DNA of 64,000 nucleotides from Variovorax sp. JS1663 (GTDB taxonomy: Bacteria > Pseudomonadota > Gammaproteobacteria > Burkholderiales > Burkholderiaceae_C). Shown piece by piece: positions 1-7,825 of this stretch (positions are counted from its first letter, which is position 1; each line of letters starts with the position of its first letter). The translations under genes were made by a program, and so were the position numbers. The notes beneath the pieces are model-generated. The model did no database searches, was not told the DNA's origin, and saw only the letters and a program-made list of their open reading frames with translations. Location: assembly GCF_002157355.1 (NCBI RefSeq), contig NZ_LYMK01000018.1:1-64000 (forward strand), given 5' to 3'.

Positions 1-75
1 GGCCAGCGCTGCGTGCCCCCACCCCAACCCTCCCCCTCTGGGGGAGGGTTGGGGTGGGGGCACGCAGCGCTGGCC
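1..75. repeat. Perfect palindrome, 36-bp arms with 3-base loop
   Basis: Bases 1-36 are the exact reverse complement of 40-75, with TCT as the loop. The core (CCCCAACCCTCCCCC and its complement) looks like the G-rich REP-type palindromes scattered in many proteobacterial genomes, which translate to PHPNPxPEGEG. Here it lies in frame inside the formate dehydrogenase gene. Because it begins at base 1 the left arm may be longer. A fold-back artefact at a sequence end would look the same. Confidence 0.85.
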
Positions 76-431
76 ACTGCCCCATCGTTCCACTTGTACC
101 CCTGCTCAGGCATGTCGGACAGCAGCATCTCCACCACCATCCGCTGGCTCTTCAGCGCGCGCTCGCTGGTCGCCTGGACCTCCATGCCGGCCGTCACGCT
201 GCGGCAGCAACTCGGCGCCAGGGTGCGCTCGCCGTTGATCTCTACCACGCAGGAGCGGCAGTTGCCGTCGGGCCGCAGGCCATCCTTGTAGCAAAGCCGG
301 GGGATCTCGACACCGTGCCGCTCGGCGGCCCGCAGGATGCTCTCGCCCTCGAAGGCCTGGACCGCGCGCCCGTCGAGCGTGAACTCGACCGTCTGCGGCA
401 CCAGTTCGGCGAGCTTGGCCGGCGCGTTCAT
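1..431 (-). CDS. fdhA: NAD-dependent formate dehydrogenase catalytic (alpha) subunit, N-terminal part, cut by window edge
   Basis: The first 118 or so residues form a NuoG/FdhA-type [2Fe-2S] ferredoxin domain with cysteines at 47, 58, 61 and 75 (C-x10-C-x2-C-x13-C). In the family this domain passes electrons from the molybdenum/tungsten formate site to the NuoF-like subunit. The ATG at 431 overlaps the stop of the upstream NuoE-NuoF subunit in an ATGA junction, so the two are translationally coupled. From about residue 119 the frame enters a perfect palindrome (1-75) and reads PHPNPPPEGEG, low-complexity sequence unlike the family, yet stays open to the edge. The catalytic part lies outside the window. 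The formate role is inferred from the domain and partner; another NADH-linked molybdoenzyme is possible. Confidence 0.75.
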   Translation of the reverse strand, partial: MNAPAKLAELVPQTVEFTLDGRAVQAFEGESILRAAERHGVEIPRLCYKDGLRPDGNCRSCVVEINGERTLAPSCCRSVTAGMEVQATSERALKSQRMVVEMLLSDMPEQGYKWNDGAVASAACPHPNPPPEGEGWGGGTQRW

Positions 432-2224
432 TGGATCTCCTCGGGAAAGTACTTCTGGATGCAACGGATCGGATTGGGCGCGGCCTGCCCCAGCCCGCAG
501 ATCGAGGCGTCGCCCATGACCTGCGCCAGGTCTTCCAGCGTGGCCTGGTCCCACACCGGCGCCTCCATCAGCGCCGCCGCCTTGGCCGTGCCCACGCGGC
601 AGGGCGTGCACTGGCCGCAGCTCTCGTGCTCGAAGAAGCGCATCACGTTGCGCGCGGCGTCGCGTGCGCGGTCATGCCGGCTCAGCACCATCACCGCGGC
701 CGAGCCGATGAAGCAGCCGTGGGGCTGCAGAGTGTCGAAGTCCAGCGGGATGTCGCCCATGCGCGCCGGGAGGATGCCGCCCGAGGCGCCGCCGGGGAGG
801 TAGGCGTAGAGCTCGTGCCCTTCCAGCATGCCGCCGCAGTATTCGTCGATCAGCTCCCGCACCGTGATGCCGGCCGGCGCGAGCTTGACGCCCGGTTTCT
901 TCACTCGCCCGCTCACGCTGAAGCTGCGCAGGCCCTTGCGGCCGTGCCGGCCGAAGCCGCTGAACCACTGCGGGCCGCGCAGGACGATGTCGCGCACCCA
1001 GTAGAGCGTCTCGAAGTTGTGCTCCAGCGTGGGCCGGCCGAACAGGCCGACCTGGGCGATGTAGGGCGGACGCATGCGCGGCTCGCCGCGCTTGCCCTCG
1101 ATGCTCTCGATCATCGCGGACTCCTCGCCGCAGATGTAGGCACCGGCGCCGCGCCGCAGCTCGATGCGCGGCAGCGCGCAGGGCGGATCGGCCTTCAGCT
1201 TCGCGAGCTCGGCTTCGAGCAGCGCGCGGCAGTCGTGGTATTCGTCCCGCAGGTAGATGTAGCAGGCCTCGGTGCCGACCACCTGGGCCGCGATCAGCAG
1301 GCCCTCGAGGAAGCGGTGCGGATCGCGCTCGAGGTAGGTGCGGTCCTTGAAGGTGCCGGGCTCGCCCTCGTCGATGTTCACCGCCATCAGGCGCGGGGCC
1401 GGCTGCTCACGCACGATGCGCCACTTGCGCCCGGCCGGGAAGCCCGCGCCGCCGAGGCCGCGCAGGCCGGAGTCCTCCATCGCGCGGATCACCTCGTCGG
1501 CATCGTGCTCGCCGTTGACCACGGCGGCCGCGAGCGCATAGCCGCCGTTGGCGCGGTAGGTGGCGTAGTCGGTGTACGGGGGCAGGACCTCGATGGCCTC
1601 AGGCGACGGGGAGACGCTGCGTTCGGCCAGGGCCGCCGGATCGAAGTCCGCGATGACGCGCACCGGCGCTTCGGCCTCCAGCGCCTGCATCACCTTGTCC
1701 GCATCGGCCAGCGGCACGGCACGCTGGTGCACAGCGACCGCCGGCGCCTGCTCGCAGCGGCCGATGCAGGGGGCGGCGATCACGCGCACGTCCTCGCGGC
1801 CCGCCACACCCAGCAGCGCCGGCAGCCGGGCCAGCAGGTTCTGCGCGCCGGCCAGCTCGCAGGCCAGGCCATCGCACACGCGCACCGTGAGGCCGGGCGC
1901 CTGCGCGTCGCCGCGCAGGATCTCGAAGTGGTGGTAGAAGGTCGCGACCTCGTAGACCTCGGCCATCGGGATGTTCGTCAGGGAGGCCAGGGCGACCAGG
2001 TGGCGCTCGTGCAAGCCACGGTACGCGTCATTGAGCTTGTGCAGGTGCTCGATCAGCAGGTCGCGCGGCCAGCCCTCTTCAGGCCGCGGGCCGAGGAGCA
2101 CGCCCACCTCCTGCAACGCCAGCGCCTCCGGCTGGCGACCCTTGAGCTTGCTTTTGCGGCGGATGCGCTCACGCAGTTGGTCGGGAGTGGCGAGCGGGAT
2201 CGCCTCGATGTTCGGAGAATTCAT
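428..2224 (-). CDS. Formate dehydrogenase electron-transfer subunit, NuoE-NuoF fusion
   Basis: 598 residues joining two complex I-type modules. The first ~170 residues are NuoE-like (thioredoxin fold) with a [2Fe-2S] set near 115 (CDGLAC) and 155 (CIGRC). The rest is NuoF-like, with a glycine-rich NAD/FMN segment (GLRGLGGAGFPAG) and a [4Fe-4S] motif CGQCTPC near 535. In soluble NAD-dependent formate dehydrogenases such a subunit accepts electrons from the FdhA chain and reduces NAD+. It is cytoplasmic. The gene couples by ATGA to fdhA downstream and follows a LysR gene on the same strand. Fused gamma-beta subunits are known in Comamonadaceae-type enzymes. Confidence 0.85.
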   Translation of the reverse strand: MNSPNIEAIPLATPDQLRERIRRKSKLKGRQPEALALQEVGVLLGPRPEEGWPRDLLIEHLHKLNDAYRGLHERHLVALASLTNIPMAEVYEVATFYHHFEILRGDAQAPGLTVRVCDGLACELAGAQNLLARLPALLGVAGREDVRVIAAPCIGRCEQAPAVAVHQRAVPLADADKVMQALEAEAPVRVIADFDPAALAERSVSPSPEAIEVLPPYTDYATYRANGGYALAAAVVNGEHDADEVIRAMEDSGLRGLGGAGFPAGRKWRIVREQPAPRLMAVNIDEGEPGTFKDRTYLERDPHRFLEGLLIAAQVVGTEACYIYLRDEYHDCRALLEAELAKLKADPPCALPRIELRRGAGAYICGEESAMIESIEGKRGEPRMRPPYIAQVGLFGRPTLEHNFETLYWVRDIVLRGPQWFSGFGRHGRKGLRSFSVSGRVKKPGVKLAPAGITVRELIDEYCGGMLEGHELYAYLPGGASGGILPARMGDIPLDFDTLQPHGCFIGSAAVMVLSRHDRARDAARNVMRFFEHESCGQCTPCRVGTAKAAALMEAPVWDQATLEDLAQVMGDASICGLGQAAPNPIRCIQKYFPEEIQ

Positions 2225-2350
2225 TGCCTGGGCCGTGGGGACGGACTGGGTGTACTTGCCGGACTGTGGCGCGCTTGGCCACTTTCGGCAAATTGAATCA
2301 GGATATCGAGCGATTCAAAAAAGAAATGAGGCGGCCCACACGGCTGCCGG

Positions 2351-3289
2351 TCAGGGGCGCAGCGCCCCGCTGTGCGCCGCGACTTCCTGCTGCCATTCGG
2401 GGCTCTGGATCAGCGCCAGCGCTGCCTCCAGCGCCCGCGAGGGCCGCACCGCCGTCTGCGTCATGAAGCCGATCGGCGTGCGCACTTCCGGCGCCACCAG
2501 CGGCAGCGCCTCCAGCTGGCCATGGCTGCGGATCGCATCGACCATGGCGCCGGGGAGCACGGCGCACACGCTCCCGGCGCCCACGCTGAGGGCCAGGGTC
2601 AGCACCGAATTGGTCTCGATCGCGGGTGTCACCGTCACGCCCGCCGTCGTGAAGGCCTGGTCGATGATGGAGCGGTTGTGCATCTCCGGCGTCAGCAGGC
2701 ACAGCGGCAGCCGGCCCGCCTCGGCCCAGCCGATCGGCTCGCCGATCCGAAGCGCCTGGGCCTGCGCGCAGCGGCGCACCAGGAAGTAGTGCTCGATGCT
2801 CTGCGGCCAGGCGGTGAGCTTGACCTCGCGCACGTGCATGCGCTCGGTGTAGCCGAGCGCGATGTCCAGCGAGAGGCTCTCCAGCCCGGTCTCGAGCTCG
2901 AGCGAGCTCATCGACAGCACGCTCGGCGAGATGCCCGGATGAAGCGCCTGCAGCCGCCCGGCGAAGCGCGTGAGGATCGGGATCGCGGTGGGCACGGCCG
3001 CCATGCGCAGGTGGCCGCGCGGGCGGTCGGCCTCGCTCTTGAGCAGTTGCTGCAGCACCTCGTTCTCGTGCAGCATGCGGTGCGCCGCGGCCAGCACCGC
3101 CTCGCCCTCGTGCGTAAGACCGGCGTAGGCGCGGCCGCGCTTGGCGATCACCACGCCGAACTCTTCTTCCAGCGCGCGCAGCGCATTGGAAAGGGCCGGC
3201 TGCGTGATGTGGCAGGCCTGCGCGGCGCGGCCGAAATGGCGGTGCTCGCTCAACGCGACGAGGTAGCGCATCGAGGCGAGCAGGTTCAT
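2351..3289 (-). CDS. LysR-family transcriptional regulator (OxyR-like), upstream of formate dehydrogenase
   Basis: 312 residues with an N-terminal winged HTH (residues ~1-60; ACHITQPALSNALRALEEEF is the recognition region) and a C-terminal substrate-binding-like effector domain. It lies on the same strand as, and 126 bp before, the formate dehydrogenase genes. That position suggests it controls them, as LysR proteins do for fds/fdh operons in related bacteria; this is an inference. The effector domain resembles the OxyR/HypT branch in length, but I see no clear paired redox cysteines. The start is the ATG at 3289, 4 bp after the mrp stop at 3294. Confidence 0.8.
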   Translation of the reverse strand: MNLLASMRYLVALSEHRHFGRAAQACHITQPALSNALRALEEEFGVVIAKRGRAYAGLTHEGEAVLAAAHRMLHENEVLQQLLKSEADRPRGHLRMAAVPTAIPILTRFAGRLQALHPGISPSVLSMSSLELETGLESLSLDIALGYTERMHVREVKLTAWPQSIEHYFLVRRCAQAQALRIGEPIGWAEAGRLPLCLLTPEMHNRSIIDQAFTTAGVTVTPAIETNSVLTLALSVGAGSVCAVLPGAMVDAIRSHGQLEALPLVAPEVRTPIGFMTQTAVRPSRALEAALALIQSPEWQQEVAAHSGALRP

Positions 3290-3293
3290 CGGA

Positions 3294-4385
3294 TCAGGTG
3301 TTCTTGCTGACGGTGATGGTGGGGAACCTGGCGGAGAAATCCTTCGCCTTCTCGGCGATGCCCACGGCCACGCGGCGCGCGACCGCCTTGTAGATGCCGG
3401 CGACCTCGCCGTCGGGATCGGCCACCACCGTCGGCTTGCCGCTGTCGGCCTGCAGCCGGATGTTGATGTCCAGCGGCAGCGCGCCGAGGTATTCCATGTC
3501 GTACTGCGCCGCCATCTTCTTGCCGCCTTCGGCGCCGAAGATGTGCTCCACGTGGCCGCAGTTGGAGCACACGTGCACCGCCATGTTCTCGACGATGCCG
3601 AGGATGGGCACGCCCACCTTCTCGAACATCTTGATGCCCTTCCTGGCGTCGAGCAGCGCGATGTCCTGCGGCGTGGTCACGATCACCGCGCCGGTCATCG
3701 GCACGCGCTGCGAGAGCGTGAGCTGGATGTCGCCGGTGCCGGGCGGCATGTCGACGATCAGGTAGTCCAGGTCCTTCCAGTTGGTCTGGCGCAGCAGCTG
3801 CTCCAGCGCCTGGGTGGCCATGGGGCCGCGCCAGATCATGGCCTCGTCCTGGTCGACCAGGAAGCCGATGGACATCACCTGCACGCCGTGGTTCTCCAGC
3901 GGCTCCATGGTCTTGCCGTCCTCGCTCTCGGGACGGCGCGAGATGCCCAGCATCATCGGCTGGCTGGGGCCGTAGATGTCGGCGTCCAGCAGGCCCACCC
4001 GGGCGCCCTCGGCGGCCAGCGCGAGCGCGAGGTTGGCGGCGGTGGTGCTCTTGCCCACGCCGCCCTTGCCGGAAGCCACGGCGATGATGTTCTTGACGTT
4101 GGGCATCAGCTGCACGCCGCGCTGCACGGCATGGCTGATGACCTTGGTCGTGATGTTGGCCGAGACGTTGTCGACGCCCGGCACGGTCTTCGCGGCCGCC
4201 ACCAGCGCCTTGCGCAGCGCCGGGGCCTGGCTCTTCGCGGGATAGCCGAGCTCGATGTCGAAGGACACCTCGCCTTCATGGATCTGCAGGTTCTTCAGCG
4301 CCTTGGTGCTGACGAAGTCTTTGCCGGTGTTCGGGTCGAGGACGGTCTTGAGCGCTTCGGTGAGCGCCTGGGGATTGGCTGGCAT
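3294..4385 (-). CDS. apbC: Iron-sulfur cluster carrier protein ApbC/Mrp (P-loop NTPase)
   Basis: 363 residues. An N-terminal DUF59/MIP18-type domain (~1-85) is followed by a ParA/MinD-like NTPase with the deviant Walker A GKGGVGKST, and a CSNC motif (CxxC) near the C-terminal third that in Mrp/Nbp35 proteins bridges a [4Fe-4S] cluster at a dimer interface. Known relatives deliver clusters to apo-proteins in the cytosol. I start at the ATG at 4385 (MPANPQALTEAL) because the family homology begins there; the open frame extends to 4919 but is unlike any Mrp. The neighbouring formate dehydrogenase is rich in Fe-S clusters, but mrp is a widespread housekeeping gene, so a specific link is only possible. 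Confidence 0.92.
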   Translation of the reverse strand: MPANPQALTEALKTVLDPNTGKDFVSTKALKNLQIHEGEVSFDIELGYPAKSQAPALRKALVAAAKTVPGVDNVSANITTKVISHAVQRGVQLMPNVKNIIAVASGKGGVGKSTTAANLALALAAEGARVGLLDADIYGPSQPMMLGISRRPESEDGKTMEPLENHGVQVMSIGFLVDQDEAMIWRGPMATQALEQLLRQTNWKDLDYLIVDMPPGTGDIQLTLSQRVPMTGAVIVTTPQDIALLDARKGIKMFEKVGVPILGIVENMAVHVCSNCGHVEHIFGAEGGKKMAAQYDMEYLGALPLDINIRLQADSGKPTVVADPDGEVAGIYKAVARRVAVGIAEKAKDFSARFPTITVSKNT

Positions 4386-4465
4386 GTGGGGTGCTCCTGA
4401 TGGCGGGTAGTCTAGTGCGGTGCGGAAGCCGGGCCCGCAAGCTGCGGCTTGACCCCACGCGGACC

Positions 4466-5016
4466 TCAGCGCCGCCGTCCGTTGCCCAGGCGCTGGCCGA
4501 AGAACCAGGGCCTGAGCTTGGTTGCCACGATGCCGCGCGCGTCCGGATGCCGGGGGTTCACGAGGATGTTGAACTCCTCGGGAACGATCACCGACGGGAC
4601 CAGCAGCAGCGCCGAGCCGAGGCCGGAGAGCCACTTCTGGCCCGCATCCACCGAGACCCCGCCTTCGGGGATGGCGCTCCAGCCCACGGGCAGCGCCTGC
4701 GGCGGCCGCTCCTCGCGCGCGGCCCAGACCTTGTCGGGCACGTCGACGGCCACCAGAAAGCGGTTCAGGGGAAAACCGGCCAGGTCGAGGTGCACGACTG
4801 CTTCCAGGCACGCGAGCGCTGCCGAGCTGGCGCAATAGACCACGGGGGTTCCCATGAGTTCGCCGGGCCGCCGTCCTCCGAGCGCACCCGCCGGGCGGGC
4901 CAGCCACCGGGCCACCCATTCGGCGGCCTTGAACCCCGTGGGGTCGCCGGATTCCTCGATGATGGCTTGCGCCTGCCCCACCAGCCTGGCCATGCCCAGC
5001 ACGCGCGAGCCCGGCT
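4466..5016 (-). pseudogene. Remnant of a RES-Xre toxin-antitoxin pair: antitoxin C-terminal fragment fused in frame to a truncated RES toxin
   Basis: The first ~50 residues (VLGMARLVGQ ... GGRRPGELMGT) match the DUF2384/MbcA-ParS toxin-binding domain of Xre antitoxins. Without a break the frame continues as the body of a RES-domain toxin (PVVYCASSAALACLEAVVHL ... LLVPSVIVPEEFN ... NPRHPD). The antitoxin HTH and the first ~40-50 residues of RES, which carry NAD-binding arginine/tyrosine residues in that family, are missing. The fusion point lies at a GTP triplet that typical members of both families carry, consistent with a short-homology deletion. The first ATG in frame is at 4993 (175 residues). 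It lies directly after the rhodanese stop, last in the sulfur operon. NAD-degrading activity is unlikely; the product could still be made. Confidence 0.7.
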
Positions 5017-6264
5017 CTAGAGAACCTTGAACCCGTGGGTCCCGTCCCGCCCCAGTTGAGCGATCAGCCCGAATTCCCAATCCAGGTAGGCCTGCATCGC
5101 CTCGGCCGGGGCATCGGTGCCTTCGTACGGCCGGCGGTAGCGACCCGTGGCCGGCGTGGCGGGCTGCGCGGCCAGCGTGGCACCGCGCTCGCTGTACGCC
5201 AACGCCGGCTGCGGGGCGAGCACGTAGACCTCCCAGCCCATCTGCGCCAGCCAGGAAGCCGTCATCGGCGCGCGAACGCCATCGTCGTCCGCCAGCACGA
5301 TGCGGGCGCCACGCACCGGCACGCTGTGATCGGTCTCCTGCACCAGCTGGCCGCCGGGCACGTTCGCGAAGCGGGGCAGGTGGCCGGCTTCGTATTCCTC
5401 GGGCGTGCGCACGTCGAAGCGGTAGACGGTGCGGCCCGGCGCTTCGAGCGCATCGATCGCCTCGGCTTCGATCCAGCGCACGCCGGCGCGGCGCGCCACC
5501 GCCTCGGCCGCCGTGCGGGCCTCCGCGCGATGCGCTTCGCCCACCTCGGGCGCACGGCGCGAGGCGCCATGGTCCAGCACCTGCCCGGCCAACTTCCAGC
5601 CGATGGTCCCGTTGCGCAGCGCCGCCACCGGGTTCGGAATGCCGGCGTTCACCAGCGACTGGGTGCCGATGATGCTGCGCGTGCGGCCGGCACAGTTGAC
5701 GATGACGCGCGTGGCCGGATCGGGCGCCAGCTCGCGCACCCGCAGCGCCAGCTCGGCCCCGGGCACACTGGTCGCGCCGGGGATGCTCATGGTTTGGTAT
5801 TCGTCGAAGCGGCGCGCGTCCAGCACGACCACGTCGGCCTTCGAGTCGATCAGCGCCTTCACTTCCTCGGCCGGCAGGGACGGCGTGTGGCGCTCGTGCT
5901 CGACCAGCTCGCCGAAGGCCTTGCTCGGCACGTTGACGTCGCGGAACAGCTCGCCGCCGGCCTGGCGCCATCCCTCCAGCCCGCCGTCGAGCAGGTGCAC
6001 GCGCGTGTAGCCCAGCGTCGCGAGGCGTTCAGTCGCGAGCGGCGCCAGGTCGGCGCCCTCGTGTTCGCCGTAGACCACGATCAGCGTGTCGCGCCGAGGG
6101 ATCCGCCGCCAGGCGTCGAGTTCGATGCGCGCCAGCGGCAGGTTGGCGGCCCACAGCGGATGGGCCTGGGCAAAGGGGTGTTCCTCGCGCACATCGACGA
6201 GGGCGATCTCGTCGCCCGCGAGCAAGTGGGCGCGGACATCGGCAAAGGAGAGCTTGGCGGTCAT
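5017..6264 (-). CDS. Three-domain rhodanese-like sulfurtransferase
   Basis: 415 residues with three successive rhodanese folds. Domain 1 (~1-105; VDVREEHPFAQAHPLWAANLPL) has VVYGEHEG where the active-site cysteine loop should be, so it is probably non-catalytic. Domain 2 (~125-215) has the loop NCAGRTRS with the catalytic cysteine. Domain 3 (~270-370; FDVRTPEEYEAGHL) has LADDDGVRA in the loop and no cysteine. Only one domain can therefore carry a persulfide. The gene starts inside the stop of the cysteine-dioxygenase gene (ATGA overlap), linking sulfur transfer to thiol oxidation. A likely role is handling sulfane sulfur, or making thiosulfate from sulfite, released by the pathway; the substrate is not known. 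Confidence 0.85.
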   Translation of the reverse strand: MTAKLSFADVRAHLLAGDEIALVDVREEHPFAQAHPLWAANLPLARIELDAWRRIPRRDTLIVVYGEHEGADLAPLATERLATLGYTRVHLLDGGLEGWRQAGGELFRDVNVPSKAFGELVEHERHTPSLPAEEVKALIDSKADVVVLDARRFDEYQTMSIPGATSVPGAELALRVRELAPDPATRVIVNCAGRTRSIIGTQSLVNAGIPNPVAALRNGTIGWKLAGQVLDHGASRRAPEVGEAHRAEARTAAEAVARRAGVRWIEAEAIDALEAPGRTVYRFDVRTPEEYEAGHLPRFANVPGGQLVQETDHSVPVRGARIVLADDDGVRAPMTASWLAQMGWEVYVLAPQPALAYSERGATLAAQPATPATGRYRRPYEGTDAPAEAMQAYLDWEFGLIAQLGRDGTHGFKVL

Positions 6265-6857
6265 GAAGGGCGCAGTTCGGCGGATCGGTCCCAGAGATCG
6301 GGCAGTTGCGTATTCGAATAGCCGGACACGAAAGGCTTGCGCCCGCCGCCCGGCGGATAAGTATGACGCCGCACCGCGCCGATGTTGGCGCCGTAGACGT
6401 GGATGCTGATGGAGACGCGGTCGTCGTAGGCGTTGCGCACGCGGTGCACGTCGCCGATGGCGGGCGACACCGCCTCCACCTCGCCCGGGGCAAGCCACAG
6501 GGCCTCGCCTTCGGGATGCAGGGCGCCGTCGCGCTCGCGGTAAGCCTGGCTGTATTCGGCGCCGCGCAGCATGCCGATCAGGCCCCACACGGTGTGGTCA
6601 TGCACCGGCGTCGCCTGGGCCGGTCCCCAGACGAAGCTGACGACCGAAAAGCGCTCGGTCGAATCGGCATGCAGCAGGAACTGCTGGTAGCGCTCGGGAT
6701 GCGGCTGCGCATACGCGTCGGGCAGCCAGCCGTCGCGCGCCACAAGCCGGCGCAACAGCGCGCCGCCCTCCGACAGGATGCGCGGCTCGTCGGGACGGGT
6801 GTCGAGCAAATGGCCGAAATCGACCACGAACTCGCGCAGCGGCGCCCACCCGCTCAC
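6261..6857 (-). CDS. Cysteine dioxygenase family protein (thiol dioxygenase)
   Basis: 198 residues from the GTG at 6857; this start gives a 4-base GTGA overlap with the upstream binding-protein gene, matching the style of the operon. An ATG at 6872 would add five residues. The cupin holds the iron triad: HDH at residues 86-88 (VHDHTVWGLIG) and a histidine near 138 (GDVHRV). Family members add O2 to the thiol of cysteine or 3-mercaptopropionate to give a sulfinate. I see no cysteine in the position of the mammalian Cys-Tyr crosslink, as is usual for bacterial forms. Coupled to rhodanese downstream and an SsuA-type protein upstream, it likely oxidises a low-molecular thiol made during organosulfur breakdown. 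Confidence 0.85.
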   Translation of the reverse strand: MSGWAPLREFVVDFGHLLDTRPDEPRILSEGGALLRRLVARDGWLPDAYAQPHPERYQQFLLHADSTERFSVVSFVWGPAQATPVHDHTVWGLIGMLRGAEYSQAYRERDGALHPEGEALWLAPGEVEAVSPAIGDVHRVRNAYDDRVSISIHVYGANIGAVRRHTYPPGGGRKPFVSGYSNTQLPDLWDRSAELRPS

Positions 6858-7825
6858 GCGGCAGCCCTCCACGCCTGCGCGTCGGTGATCGCGCGCACAT
6901 CCACCCGCACCGGCAGGATGCCGTCACGCGCCGAGCGATCGGCCACGGTTTGCAGCGCGGCGATGTCGGCCTCGTTGACCGGCCGCCCCGCCACCGCGGC
7001 GCGGCCGGTGATGGTGCGCGCCGTCTCCAGCGGCAGCCGCGTGAGCTCGGCATAGACCTTGGCGTAGGCCTCGGCATTGGCCTGGGCCCATTCGCCGGCA
7101 CGGCCCAGGCGCTGCAGGAAATCGGCGATCGCCGCGCGCTTGCCGGCATCGGCCAGCGCCGGCTCGCTGGCGGTGATGAAGGCGAGCGCGGTGTTGATGC
7201 CGCGGCCGTCGCGCAGGATGCGTGCGCCCTGCTGCAGCGCGATGGCGTAGTAGGGGTCGAAGATGGCCCAGGCATCGATCTGGCGCGAGGCGAAGGCCGC
7301 CGCGGCATCGGTGGGCAGCACGAAGCGGACGTTGACCTCCTCGCGCTTCAGGCCGGCCTCTTCGAGCGCGCCATAGAGCTGGTACTGGGAGATGCTGCCG
7401 CGCGCCGAGGACACGACCATGCTCTGACCGCGCAGGTCTGCCACGCGGCGCAGCGGCGAATCGGGCTGCACCACGATCCCCAGCGACTCGGGCTTGCCGA
7501 CGCGGGTGGCGACGATCTTCAGCGGCGTCTTGCCGACCGCGGCGGCCAGCACCGGCAGGTCGCCGGCGATCGCGGTGTCCACCGCCGCGCTGCGCTGCGC
7601 CTCGAAGAGCGGCGCCGCGCCCTGGAAATTGGCCCAGCGGCAGGCGAAGGGCGCACCCTCGAGGGCGCGCGAAGCCTCGAACAGCGCGCGCAGGCCGCCA
7701 GCCTGGTCGCCGAGCACCAGCGAGGTGTTCGGCGGCACCCGGCCCTGCGCCGGCGCGAGTCCGCTCATGAAGCCTCCAAGCGCCAGGGCCGCGCCCTGTT
7801 TCAGGCACAGACGGCGCCCGTTCAT
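6854..7825 (-). CDS. SsuA-type aliphatic sulfonate ABC transporter substrate-binding protein
   Basis: 323 residues with a short Arg-containing signal region (MNGRRLCLKQGAALALGGFM ... APAQG), so probably exported to the periplasm. The rest is an SsuA/NrtA/TauA type II binding fold. It is clearly paralogous to the protein at 15146 (both have GDQ-x-GGLRAL near the mature N-terminus, then DSPLRRVADLRG versus DSTLKSAADLKG). No permease or ATPase is encoded in this arm, so it probably docks on the divergent SsuC/SsuB pair. It overlaps the flavoprotein gene before it (ATGA, 7825/7822) and the dioxygenase gene after it (GTGA). Confidence 0.88.
   Translation of the reverse strand: MNGRRLCLKQGAALALGGFMSGLAPAQGRVPPNTSLVLGDQAGGLRALFEASRALEGAPFACRWANFQGAAPLFEAQRSAAVDTAIAGDLPVLAAAVGKTPLKIVATRVGKPESLGIVVQPDSPLRRVADLRGQSMVVSSARGSISQYQLYGALEEAGLKREEVNVRFVLPTDAAAAFASRQIDAWAIFDPYYAIALQQGARILRDGRGINTALAFITASEPALADAGKRAAIADFLQRLGRAGEWAQANAEAYAKVYAELTRLPLETARTITGRAAVAGRPVNEADIAALQTVADRSARDGILPVRVDVRAITDAQAWRAAA

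Noticed and set aside
3294..4919. Longer 541-residue version of the Mrp protein
   Set aside because: The extra 178 residues overlap the RES remnant on the same strand in another frame and are Arg/Gly/Pro-rich; Mrp homology starts at 4385.
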